A stretch of DNA of 64,000 nt from Curtobacterium herbarum (GTDB lineage Bacteria > Actinomycetota > Actinomycetes > Actinomycetales > Microbacteriaceae): NCBI RefSeq assembly GCF_016907335.1, contig NZ_JAFBBT010000001.1:1674001-1738000 (forward strand). Reading direction: 5' to 3'. The notes under the pieces were generated by a model, which saw only the letters and a program-made list of their open reading frames with translations, was not told the DNA's origin and did no database searches. Position 1 is the first letter of the stretch. Every line of letters starts with the position of its first letter. Below, piece after piece: positions 49,278 to 56,746 of the stretch. A program made the translations under genes and the position numbers.

Positions 49278-50026
49278 CCCGTCCACACGCGCAGCCCGGC
49301 GCGGTGCTGCTGGCGGGCACCGCGCTCAGCCTCACCCTGTCGATCGCCGTCGCGATCGCGGTCTGGCTCGCCGGAGTCGCACTGCTGCCGCCCCAGACGA
49401 TGCGGCAGGGCGCGGCGACGGCGCCACGGTCCGGACCGGTCGTCGTCACGTCGCCGACGCAGCGGGACCTCGACGGGTGGACCGCGACCCCGACCCCGAC
49501 CGCGACCCCGACCTCCGGCGCGCCGAGCGACCAGGCACGACGTCGGTGCGCGGCGGGTGACGACGACGGCACCGGAGACCTGACGTCGGCGTCGACCGAG
49601 CTGGCAGAGACCCGTGGAGACATCACGTCCGTCGTCATGGCCACGCGGTCCGGGCCGCGCCTGTGCCTGCTCGTGCGGGACCGTCTGCTGCTCTTCCGCG
49701 GGTTGTCCCAGCCGGACGGAACCGCTCGGGGCGCAGCACGGAGCGCTGTCGGCGGCGGGCTCGTCGACGACGTGCACCACGTCGCGCTGACCTTCATCGC
49801 GGGACGGGTCCTGCCCGGGACGACGACGCTGACCGCCGACGTCCCGCACCTGCCGACAGTGGTGGCGACGGTCGCCGCGGGCTGGTTCGTCGCGTGGTGG
49901 CCGGGCGACGTCGCCGCCGACCGTGTCGTCCTCCACCCGGAACCACGGGCCGCACCCGTGCCGGCCCCCATCGAACACGCTGCCCGGAGCGGGCGGCAGC
50001 CGCGTACGCTACGGCCGTGCTGTTGA
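49274..50026 (+). CDS. Membrane-anchored or secreted protein of unknown function
   Basis: 250 residues, not recognised. One N-terminal hydrophobic segment (AVLLAGTALSLTLSIAVAIAVWLAGVAL split by residue 30) is either a signal peptide or an anchor. A Thr/Pro repeat TATPTPTATPTSG follows, then a compact domain with two cysteines (RRCAAG and RLCLLV) and a TRSGPRLCLLVRDRLLLFRG core. The C-terminus extends over the start of the kinase gene by 10 bases. Coupled to the GT87-like gene by 4 bases. Confidence 0.72.
   Translation: MTRPHAQPGAVLLAGTALSLTLSIAVAIAVWLAGVALLPPQTMRQGAATAPRSGPVVVTSPTQRDLDGWTATPTPTATPTSGAPSDQARRRCAAGDDDGTGDLTSASTELAETRGDITSVVMATRSGPRLCLLVRDRLLLFRGLSQPDGTARGAARSAVGGGLVDDVHHVALTFIAGRVLPGTTTLTADVPHLPTVVATVAAGWFVAWWPGDVAADRVVLHPEPRAAPVPAPIEHAARSGRQPRTLRPCC
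50005..50010 (+). promoter_or_regulatory. -10 of leaderless histidine kinase gene
   Basis: TACGCT, 6 bases, GTG at 50017, inside the end of the upstream gene. Confidence 0.5.
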
Positions 50027-51258
50027 CCACCGCGACGCGACGACGGCTGGCGTCGACCCAGATGCCGTTCCGGCGGTCCGAGTCGCGTCGGCACCTGCTG
50101 CAGGACGCCCTGCTCGCCGCGGTCGTCGTCGCCGCCGCGCTGGCGCAACTCGTGGTCCCGGTGCACGTCTTCGTCACGCCGGGCACCGGGGCACTCGTCG
50201 TCGCGTTCGTCGCGATCACGCTCCGGCGCACCTGGGTTGCCGGTTCCCTCGGGCTGCTCGTCGTCCTCGGGGGCCTCGAGTCGTACGTGTACGCAGACCG
50301 CCTGAGCCCACTCGCTCTGGCGTACATGATCGTCCTCGCCACAGCGGCGGCGCGCGGGTCCCGCCCGGTGGTCGTCCTCGCCGGGCTCGGTGCCGCGTTC
50401 GGTGGCTTCTACGCCGCCTGGGACCTGTCGTTCGGCGGAGGGCGCTACGCGCAACTGCTCAACGAACCCACCGAGCTCCAGGCGGTGGCACTCTTCGCAC
50501 CCGCGCTGGTCCTCGTGTCGGCGTGGCTCGTCGGTCTGCTCGTCCGGCTCCGTCGGACGACCCGGATCGAGACGGCGCTGCGCGAGGGAGCGCAGGTCAG
50601 CGCGGAACGATCCGGCGAAGCCGCGAGATCCGAGCGGCTCCGCGCGGAGATGGCGCGAGACGTGCACGACGTCGTCGGGCACGCGCTGACGGTGGTCATC
50701 GCCCAGGCGGACGCGGCGGCGTTCGTCGACGACGTCGATCGGTTGCACGCGATGGCGGCCACCATCGGAGCGGCGGCACGGTCGTCGATGGCGGAGATCC
50801 GCGACGTCCTCGACGACACCGACGACACCGTGCGATCGACCAACGACCACGGGGCGGTCGAAGCGCTCGTGGACGAAGCCCGGGCTGCCGGCATCGACGT
50901 CCGTCGGACGGCCGAGGGCTCCCCGGTCCCGGTGCCGGCCCGCAGCGCACTCGTGATCCGCCGCGTCGTGCAGGAGATGCTGACGAACGCCGTCCGCCAC
51001 GGGGCTCCGGAGACCCCGGTCCTGCTCCGCGAGCACTGGAGTGCCACGACCCTGTCCATCGAGACCGAGAACCAGATCGCGGCCGCACCGAGCGATGGGG
51101 GTGGTGGTCGCGGGATCGTCGGGATGCAGAACCGGCTCGCCGCGATCAGCGGCGACCTGGCGGTCGACCGAGGCGACGACGTCTTCCGCGTCCGGGCGCA
51201 GATCCCCCTCGTCCAGGCGCAGAACCCCCTCGCGACGACCCCGGGCGGACCGGAGTGA
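50017..51258 (+). CDS. NarL-type sensor histidine kinase
   Basis: 413-residue membrane kinase. About four or five helices span residues 30-175; a coiled segment (LRRTTRIETALREG) leads to the HisKA_3 box AEMARDVHDVVGHALTVVI, where His is the phosphorylation site. The ATPase domain has VVQEMLTNAVRHG (N box) and GGGRGIVGMQNRLAAISG (G box). The stimulus is unknown; the membrane bundle itself may sense it. GTG start at 50017 by the leaderless rule. Overlaps the regulator gene by 4 bases (GTGA). Confidence 0.93.
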   Translation: MLLTTATRRRLASTQMPFRRSESRRHLLQDALLAAVVVAAALAQLVVPVHVFVTPGTGALVVAFVAITLRRTWVAGSLGLLVVLGGLESYVYADRLSPLALAYMIVLATAAARGSRPVVVLAGLGAAFGGFYAAWDLSFGGGRYAQLLNEPTELQAVALFAPALVLVSAWLVGLLVRLRRTTRIETALREGAQVSAERSGEAARSERLRAEMARDVHDVVGHALTVVIAQADAAAFVDDVDRLHAMAATIGAAARSSMAEIRDVLDDTDDTVRSTNDHGAVEALVDEARAAGIDVRRTAEGSPVPVPARSALVIRRVVQEMLTNAVRHGAPETPVLLREHWSATTLSIETENQIAAAPSDGGGGRGIVGMQNRLAAISGDLAVDRGDDVFRVRAQIPLVQAQNPLATTPGGPE

Positions 51259-51947
51259 TCCGGGTCGCCCTGGTCGACGACCAGGAGCTCTTCCGGTCCG
51301 GACTCCGGGTGGTCCTCGACGCGCAGGAGGACATGGTCGTCGTCGGGGAAGCCGCGAACGGCGCCGACGGTCTCGTGCTCATCCACGCGGAGGACCCGGA
51401 CGTCGTCCTGCTCGACATGCGGATGCCGGTGATGGACGGACTCGCGACCATGCGCGCACTGGCCGCCGACCGCCGGGCCGACGACGTCCGCCCGCGGGTG
51501 ATCGTGCTGACCACCTTCGCCCTCGACCGTGCAGCCATGGACGCGATCCGGAGCGGAGCGCAGGGGTTCCTGCTCAAGGACACGACGCCGGCGTTCCTCA
51601 CCGCCGCGATCCGCACCGTGCACGACGGGAACGCGGTCCTCGCACCGGGCGAACTCTCGCGGCTCCTCGACCGGCACGAACCGGGAGGCACGCCCACCGT
51701 CGAGCCACCGGCGGAGTTCGGCCGTCTCTCCCCTCGCGAAGTCGTCGTCTTCGCCCGCGTCGCGCGTGGTGAGACGAACGCCGAGATCGCCGCGGCCGAG
51801 TACGTCAGCGAGTCGACCGTCAAGACGCAGGTGAGCAGCATCCTCCAGAAACTCGACCTGCGCGACCGCGTCCACCTGGTCGTGTGGGCGCACGACCACG
51901 GCCTGCCGGGGGACACGGTGCCGTCGGCGCCGAACGGCGGCCGGTGA
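51255..51947 (+). CDS. NarL/FixJ-family response regulator
   Basis: 230-residue regulator. Receiver domain with phosphoacceptor Asp in DVVLLDMRMPVMDG, switch Thr in VIVLTTF and Lys in FLLKD. An LuxR-type helix-turn-helix follows (LSPREVVVFARVARGETNAEIAAAEYVSESTVKTQVSSILQKLDLRDR). Partner of the kinase just upstream. Targets unknown; the flanking GT87-like gene and carboxypeptidase suggest a cell-envelope role, but only by position. Confidence 0.94.
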   Translation: MIRVALVDDQELFRSGLRVVLDAQEDMVVVGEAANGADGLVLIHAEDPDVVLLDMRMPVMDGLATMRALAADRRADDVRPRVIVLTTFALDRAAMDAIRSGAQGFLLKDTTPAFLTAAIRTVHDGNAVLAPGELSRLLDRHEPGGTPTVEPPAEFGRLSPREVVVFARVARGETNAEIAAAEYVSESTVKTQVSSILQKLDLRDRVHLVVWAHDHGLPGDTVPSAPNGGR

Positions 51948-52010
51948 CACGCCCGCGCCCGGCACGCGGACCGCGACGCCGGGTCCGCGACGAGGCCGCG
52001 GCACCGCCCG

Positions 52011-52071
52011 GGAGGCCCGCCCCGGCCCCGCGACGAGCCGCGCCGGTCCCAGGGACCCAGCCCGGGCCTCC
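52011..52071. repeat. Imperfect copy of the dispersed palindrome
   Basis: GGAGGCCCG (52011-52019) and CGGGCCTCC (52063-52071), 43 bases apart, between the regulator gene and the carboxypeptidase gene. Confidence 0.6.
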
Positions 52072-52073
52072 AG

Positions 52074-52079
52074 TACGAT
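52074..52079 (+). promoter_or_regulatory. -10 of carboxypeptidase gene
   Basis: TACGAT, 8 bases, GTG at 52088. Confidence 0.5.
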
Positions 52080-52087
52080 CCGGTCTC

Positions 52088-53344
52088 GTGCCGAACGTCG
52101 TCCGCCGCCCCCGCTCCGCGATCCGGAGACCCGTGACGGTCGCCGTCATCGCGGTGCTCCTGCTCGTCGTCGCTTTCCTGGTGGCCGCCGCGGTCGTGCC
52201 GTTCGCCCCGGCGACGGCCAGCACGGCGACGTACCGTCCGCCGACCGCGAGCGCCGCGGACGTCCGGTTCCCCGACTACGGCGCCACGGCGGTGGAGGCC
52301 GACGGCTTCCCGGAGAGCCTGACGACGAGCGGCGACCGGAAGCCCCGTTCGATCGCGAGCATCTCGAAGGTCGTCACGGCCCTGGTCGTGCTCGAGCGGA
52401 AGCCGCTGCGGCCGGGCGAACAGGGGCCGGACATCCGGTTCACCCCTGAGATGGCGGCACTGTACGGCCAGTACGCGGCGCAGAACGGCGAGGTCGCGCC
52501 GCTGCCCACGGACCTGCGGCTGTCGGAGTACCGGGCGTTCCAGGTGATGCTGATGAAGTCGGCGAACAACTACGCCGGCTCGCTGGCGCTCTGGGCGTTC
52601 GGCTCGATGGACGGCTACCGCAAGGCCGCGGCGACGTGGCTCGACGCGCACGGGCTCGACGACACCACGATCATGGAGCCGACGGGCCTGGACCCGCGGA
52701 ACACGAGCACCGCGACGGACCTGGTGGACCTCGGCAAGCTGGCGCTGGCGGACCCGCTGGTGAAGCAGGTCGTGGGGACGGCAAAGGCGACGGTGCCGGG
52801 TGTCGGCGACATCGAGAACTCGAACAAGCTGCTCGGCATGGACGGTGTCGAGGGCATCAAGACCGGCACCCTCGACGAGGCCGGCGCCTGCCTGCTCTTC
52901 GCGGCGACCTACCAGCGCGGTGGCCGCACGGTGACGGTGATCGGGGCGATGCTCGGCGGGGTCGACCACGACTCGCTCGACGGTGACGTGCGGAAGCTGC
53001 TGCACTCGGTCGCGGACGACTTCCACACCATCACGCTGACGAACGCCGGGCAGACCTTCGGCACCTACCAGGCGCCGTGGCAGGACGAGGTCGACGCGAC
53101 CGCCAGCCGCGCGGCCTCGCTGCTGGTCTGGGGTCCCACGGACGTGACCGCGAAGACATCGCTCGAGCCGCTGACGTTCGGCTCAGCGGGGGAGCGCGTC
53201 GGGTCGGTGCGGTTCACGGTGTCGCACCACGACCCGGTGACGGTGCCGCTGGAGCTCGACCGGTCCATCGAGGACCCGGGCGTCTGGTGGCGGTGGTCGA
53301 ACCCGTTCCGTGGCGTGGAGCTCGACCGGGCGCTCGTCGGCTGA
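52088..53344 (+). CDS. D-alanyl-D-alanine carboxypeptidase (serine type)
   Basis: 418-residue low-molecular-weight penicillin-binding protein that trims pentapeptide stems of peptidoglycan outside the membrane. N-terminal membrane segment or signal at about 15-40 (VTVAVIAVLLLVVAFLVAAAV). Catalytic motifs are SISK (nucleophile Ser), SANN and KTGT. The last third is a beta-rich domain probably positioning it on the wall. GTG start at 52088. The stop lies 8 bases before the long convergent hairpin. Confidence 0.92.
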   Translation: MPNVVRRPRSAIRRPVTVAVIAVLLLVVAFLVAAAVVPFAPATASTATYRPPTASAADVRFPDYGATAVEADGFPESLTTSGDRKPRSIASISKVVTALVVLERKPLRPGEQGPDIRFTPEMAALYGQYAAQNGEVAPLPTDLRLSEYRAFQVMLMKSANNYAGSLALWAFGSMDGYRKAAATWLDAHGLDDTTIMEPTGLDPRNTSTATDLVDLGKLALADPLVKQVVGTAKATVPGVGDIENSNKLLGMDGVEGIKTGTLDEAGACLLFAATYQRGGRTVTVIGAMLGGVDHDSLDGDVRKLLHSVADDFHTITLTNAGQTFGTYQAPWQDEVDATASRAASLLVWGPTDVTAKTSLEPLTFGSAGERVGSVRFTVSHHDPVTVPLELDRSIEDPGVWWRWSNPFRGVELDRALVG

Positions 53345-53351
53345 CCCGCCG

Positions 53352-53405
53352 GGAGCTGAGCGACCCGCCCGGACGCTCGTGCGACCGGGCGGGGCGCTCA
53401 GCTCC
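53352..53405. terminator. Convergent hairpin between carboxypeptidase and SGNH genes
   Basis: GGAGCTGAGCG-A-CCCGCCCGG pairs with CCGGGCGGG-G-CGCTCAGCTCC (one mismatch) around a 12-base loop. The right arm overlaps the SGNH stop codon at 53398-53400. Confidence 0.8.
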
Positions 53406-54183
53406 GCGGTGCGATCGGCTGCAGCGACGTCCGCTTCGCCGTGATGCCGTCCCCGGACGACGTCCCCCGGACACGCCGGACGACCCACGGCACGAGGTAC
53501 TCCCGCGCCCAGCCGAGGTCCTCGACCCGGGCCTCCCGCCAGGGCCGCGCCGCGAGGGGCTCGGGCACCGCCGCGCCGAGCTCGTGGTCGACCCCGAGGG
53601 TGTCGAGCACGGCCGCCCCGACCGTGGCGTGACCGAGCGGGGAGTGGTGCAGCCGGTCGGCAGCCCACATCCGCGGGTCCCGGAGCACCCGGAGCGCCCA
53701 GAGGTTCGTGACGAGCGCCCCGTGCTTCAGCGCGATCGCCTGCAGGTGCTCGTTGTAGATCGCCGTCTTGCCACGCACCATGCCGAGGACCGGGGTCATG
53801 CCGACGTCGGGGCCGGTGAACAGCACGACGGTCGCGCCGTCACGGCGGAGCGTCTCGATCATCCGGTCGTAGCGTTCGGCCAGGGCATCCGGATCGGAGC
53901 CCGGTCGGATGATGTCGTTGCCGCCGGCCGACACCGTGATCAGGTCCGGTCCGAGGGCGACGGCGGCCTCGGCCTGCTCGTCGATGATCTGCCCGAGCAG
54001 ACGCCCGCGGACGGCGAGGTTGGCGTAGCCGAAGTCCTCGTCGGTCCGGCCGGCCAGCGTCTCGGCCACACGGTCGGCCCACCCGCGGTGGCCGCCGACC
54101 GACTGCGGGTCCGGGTCACCGATCCCCTCGGTGAACGAGTCACCGATCGCGACGTACCGGGTCCAGGGATGCTCGTCTGACAC
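53398..54183 (-). CDS. SGNH/GDSL-family hydrolase
   Basis: 261-residue esterase-like hydrolase. Block I YVAIGDSFTEGIGD (Ser13-14 region nucleophile), block III SAGGNDIIRPGSD, block V with DRLHHSPLGHATVG (catalytic Asp and His). No signal peptide, so cytosolic. Substrate unknown (acyl esters, lipids). The C-terminal 60 residues are a basic extension. GTG at 54183; TACGGT lies 8 bases upstream on this strand. Confidence 0.9.
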   Translation of the reverse strand: MSDEHPWTRYVAIGDSFTEGIGDPDPQSVGGHRGWADRVAETLAGRTDEDFGYANLAVRGRLLGQIIDEQAEAAVALGPDLITVSAGGNDIIRPGSDPDALAERYDRMIETLRRDGATVVLFTGPDVGMTPVLGMVRGKTAIYNEHLQAIALKHGALVTNLWALRVLRDPRMWAADRLHHSPLGHATVGAAVLDTLGVDHELGAAVPEPLAARPWREARVEDLGWAREYLVPWVVRRVRGTSSGDGITAKRTSLQPIAPRS

Positions 54184-54191
54184 GACACGCG

Positions 54192-54201
54192 ACCGTACTC
54201 T
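54192..54201. promoter_or_regulatory. Overlapping divergent -10 elements of SGNH and acyl-CoA dehydrogenase genes
   Basis: TACGGT on the minus strand (54192-54197) and TACTCT on the plus strand (54196-54201) share a GTAC. The two start codons are only 24 bases apart, so both messages would be leaderless and transcription initiation must be mutually exclusive. Confidence 0.55.
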
Positions 54202-54207
54202 CGTCCC

Positions 54208-55374
54208 ATGACCGAGTCCACTCCCGGCACGCGACGTCCCTGGACCGTCCCGGACGACCTCCTGGCGCGCATCGCCGCGCGCGCTCCCGGCTACGACGCC
54301 GACAACGCCTTCCTCGCCGAGGACCTCGACGAACTCCGGCAGGCCGGGTACCTCCGCATCGGGGTGCCGGTCCGGGACGGAGGCTCGGGGCTGGGTCTCC
54401 GCGCGACCGCTGCGGTCCAGCGGACCCTCGCCACCGCGGCGCCGGCGACGGCGCTCGGGCTCGGCATGCACCAGGTGTGGGTGCAGGCGGCCCGCAGCGT
54501 CGCCGCGCGGGGTGGGACGTTCCTCCAGACCGTCACCGACGCCGCCGCGGCGGACCGGCTGCTGGCCTTCGGGGTGAGCGAGCCGGGCAACGACGCCGTG
54601 CTGTTCGACTCGCTGACGACGGCCGAGCCGGACGGTGCGGGCGGGTACCGGTTCACCGGCACGAAGGTGTCGACCTCGCTCGCTCCCGCGTGGGACCTGC
54701 TCAGCGTCTTCGGCAAGGACACCTCGGGGCCGGAGCCACGGCTCGTGCACGGGTTCGCGGTGCGTGCCGACGGCGGGGTGCGGCACCTGGACGACTGGGA
54801 CACGCTCGGCATGCGGGCGAGCCAGAGCCGGACGACGATCCTCGAGGGGCTGCACGTGCCGGCGGAGCGGATCGTCCGGGTGCTGCCGGTCGGCCCCGTG
54901 GCGGACCCGTTCGTGTTCGGCATCTTCGCGGCGTTCGAGCTGCTCGTGGCGTCGGTGTACGTGGGGATCGCCTCGCGGGCCGTGACCCTGGCCGTCGAGC
55001 GGGTCTCCGGCCGCGTCGCGATGGACGGCACGCCGCGCTCGGCCGACCCGGACGTCCGGCGGGCGGTCGCCGCGATGCGGAGCGCGACCGACGCGATCGC
55101 GCTGCAGGTCGACGCGCTGGCCCGGGACGTCGACGAACTCGTCGACCACGACCGGTGGTTCCCACTGCTCGTCGGCACGAAGACGCGGGCGGTGGACACG
55201 GCGCAGCACGTCGTGGACGAGGCGCTGCGGGTCGTGGGCGGATCGGCCTTCCGGGCGTCCGATGAGCTCGCCCGCCTGGCCCGGGACGTCCGCGCCGGCC
55301 AGTACCACCCGTCGACACGGGACTCGGCGATGCGGACCATCGCGGCGGCGGAGTTCGGACCCCTGCCGCGCTGA
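54208..55374 (+). CDS. Acyl-CoA dehydrogenase-like flavoprotein
   Basis: 388-residue protein of the acyl-CoA dehydrogenase superfamily: N-terminal helical domain, FGVSEPGNDAV and KVSTSLAPAWDLLSVFGKD in the middle beta domain, and a C-terminal four-helix bundle with DEALRVVGGSAFRASDELARLARDVRAGQY. I do not see the usual catalytic Glu motif, so it may be an oxidoreductase or flavin monooxygenase (DszC-like) rather than a true dehydrogenase. ATG at 54208, leaderless. Confidence 0.82.
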   Translation: MTESTPGTRRPWTVPDDLLARIAARAPGYDADNAFLAEDLDELRQAGYLRIGVPVRDGGSGLGLRATAAVQRTLATAAPATALGLGMHQVWVQAARSVAARGGTFLQTVTDAAAADRLLAFGVSEPGNDAVLFDSLTTAEPDGAGGYRFTGTKVSTSLAPAWDLLSVFGKDTSGPEPRLVHGFAVRADGGVRHLDDWDTLGMRASQSRTTILEGLHVPAERIVRVLPVGPVADPFVFGIFAAFELLVASVYVGIASRAVTLAVERVSGRVAMDGTPRSADPDVRRAVAAMRSATDAIALQVDALARDVDELVDHDRWFPLLVGTKTRAVDTAQHVVDEALRVVGGSAFRASDELARLARDVRAGQYHPSTRDSAMRTIAAAEFGPLPR

Positions 55375-55380
55375 CCGCGG

Positions 55381-55455
55381 TGGGGTCCGGTGTCGCCCGG
55401 CTCTGCGTCGCCCGGCCCGGTGCCGCTGGGCTCGGTGTCGTCGGGCCCGGTGTCG
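55381..55455. repeat. 15-bp tandem repeat, five units, upstream of dinB
   Basis: Five consecutive 15-base units covering exactly 75 bases. The best-matched are TCGGGCCCGGTGTCG (55441), CTGGGCTCGGTGTCG (55426) and CCCGGCCCGGTGCCG (55411). It fills most of the dinB promoter region. Confidence 0.85.
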
Positions 55456-55478
55456 CTGGTCCGTGCGAGCATGACCCG

Positions 55479-56723
55479 GTGAGCAAGCAGGACGGACGGA
55501 ACCGACTCGTCACCGACGCGCCGGTCGACGACGCCACGGCGACGGTCCTGCACGTCGACATGGACGCCTTCTTCGCCTCCGTCGAACTGCTCGACCGCCC
55601 GGACCTGGTCGGACTGCCGGTCATCGTGGGCCACGACTCGGACCGATCGGTCGTCACCGCCGCCACGTACGAGGCGCGCAAGTACGGCATCAACTCCGCG
55701 ATGCCGATGGCCGTCGCGAAACGCCGCTGCCCCGCGGCCGTGATCGTCGAGCCGCACTTCGAGAAGTACAGCGCCCGCTCGGCCCAGGTCATGCGGATCT
55801 TCGACCGGTTCACCCCGCGCGTCGAACGACTCGGCATCGACGAGGCGTTCCTCGACGTCGCCGGCGCCCTCCGGCTGTACGGCACGCCGTGGCAGATCGG
55901 CACCGAGATCCGCCGGACCGTGTTCGCCGAGACCGGCCTGCACTGCTCGGTCGGTGCCGCGTCGACGAAGTTCGTGGCGAAGCTCGCGTCCAGCCGTGCC
56001 AAGCCCGACGGCCTGCTCGTCGTCCCGCACGCGTACACCATCGAGTTCCTGCACCCGCAGCCCGTCTCCGCGCTCTGGGGCGTCGGCGGCAAGACGCAGG
56101 AGACGCTCGAACACCGGGGGATCCACACCGTCCGCGACCTGGCCACCACGCCACTGCCGTCCCTCGTCGCGCTGCTCGGCCCCGCCGGTGGCCAGCGACT
56201 GCACGACCTCGCCTGGGGCCGCGACCCGCGCAGCGTCGAGGCCGGCGTCGGCGAGAAGTCGATCGGGCACGAGGTCACGTTCGGCCGCGACCTCACCGAA
56301 CGCGACGACGTCGCCCGCGAGCTCCTGCGCCTGGCCGAGAAGGTCGCCGTCCGTCTCCGCCGCGCCGAGGTGCAGGCCCGCACGGTCGCGCTCAAGGTCC
56401 GGTACACCGACTTCACCACCCTGACCCGGTCCCGCACCCTCGCCGAACCCAGCGACGTCGCCAAGCGGATCCACCGCGAAGCCGTCGAGCTCTACGACGT
56501 CCTGCACCGGCCGGGCAACCGCATCCGGTTGATCGGCGTCCGCGGCGAGAACCTCGTGCCCGCGGCCGCCAGCAACGCGCTGTGGGACGACGACGCGCCG
56601 TGGCGGGAGACCGAGACCACCGTCGACGCCGTCACCGCACGCTTCGGCGCCGGCGTGCTGCGACCCGCATCGCTCGTCCGTGCGACGCCCGAGCAGCGTG
56701 CCCCGCACGCCCGGCAGGACTGA
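55479..56723 (+). CDS. dinB: DNA polymerase IV (Y family)
   Basis: 414-residue translesion polymerase. Catalytic motifs are VLHVDMDAFFASVELLD (Asp pair) and LGIDEAFLDV. A helix-hairpin-helix thumb (ALWGVGGKTQETLEHRGI) and the little finger follow. The C-terminus ends without a clear beta-clamp motif. GTG at 55479 fits the N-terminal family length; the frame is open to 55380 through the repeat array but has no ribosome site. Confidence 0.93.
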   Translation: MSKQDGRNRLVTDAPVDDATATVLHVDMDAFFASVELLDRPDLVGLPVIVGHDSDRSVVTAATYEARKYGINSAMPMAVAKRRCPAAVIVEPHFEKYSARSAQVMRIFDRFTPRVERLGIDEAFLDVAGALRLYGTPWQIGTEIRRTVFAETGLHCSVGAASTKFVAKLASSRAKPDGLLVVPHAYTIEFLHPQPVSALWGVGGKTQETLEHRGIHTVRDLATTPLPSLVALLGPAGGQRLHDLAWGRDPRSVEAGVGEKSIGHEVTFGRDLTERDDVARELLRLAEKVAVRLRRAEVQARTVALKVRYTDFTTLTRSRTLAEPSDVAKRIHREAVELYDVLHRPGNRIRLIGVRGENLVPAAASNALWDDDAPWRETETTVDAVTARFGAGVLRPASLVRATPEQRAPHARQD

Positions 56724-56732
56724 GCGTGCCGG

Positions 56733-56738
56733 TACACT
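56733..56738 (+). promoter_or_regulatory. -10 of helicase gene
   Basis: TACACT, 8 bases, GTG at 56747. Confidence 0.45.
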
Positions 56739-56746
56739 CGGGTGGA

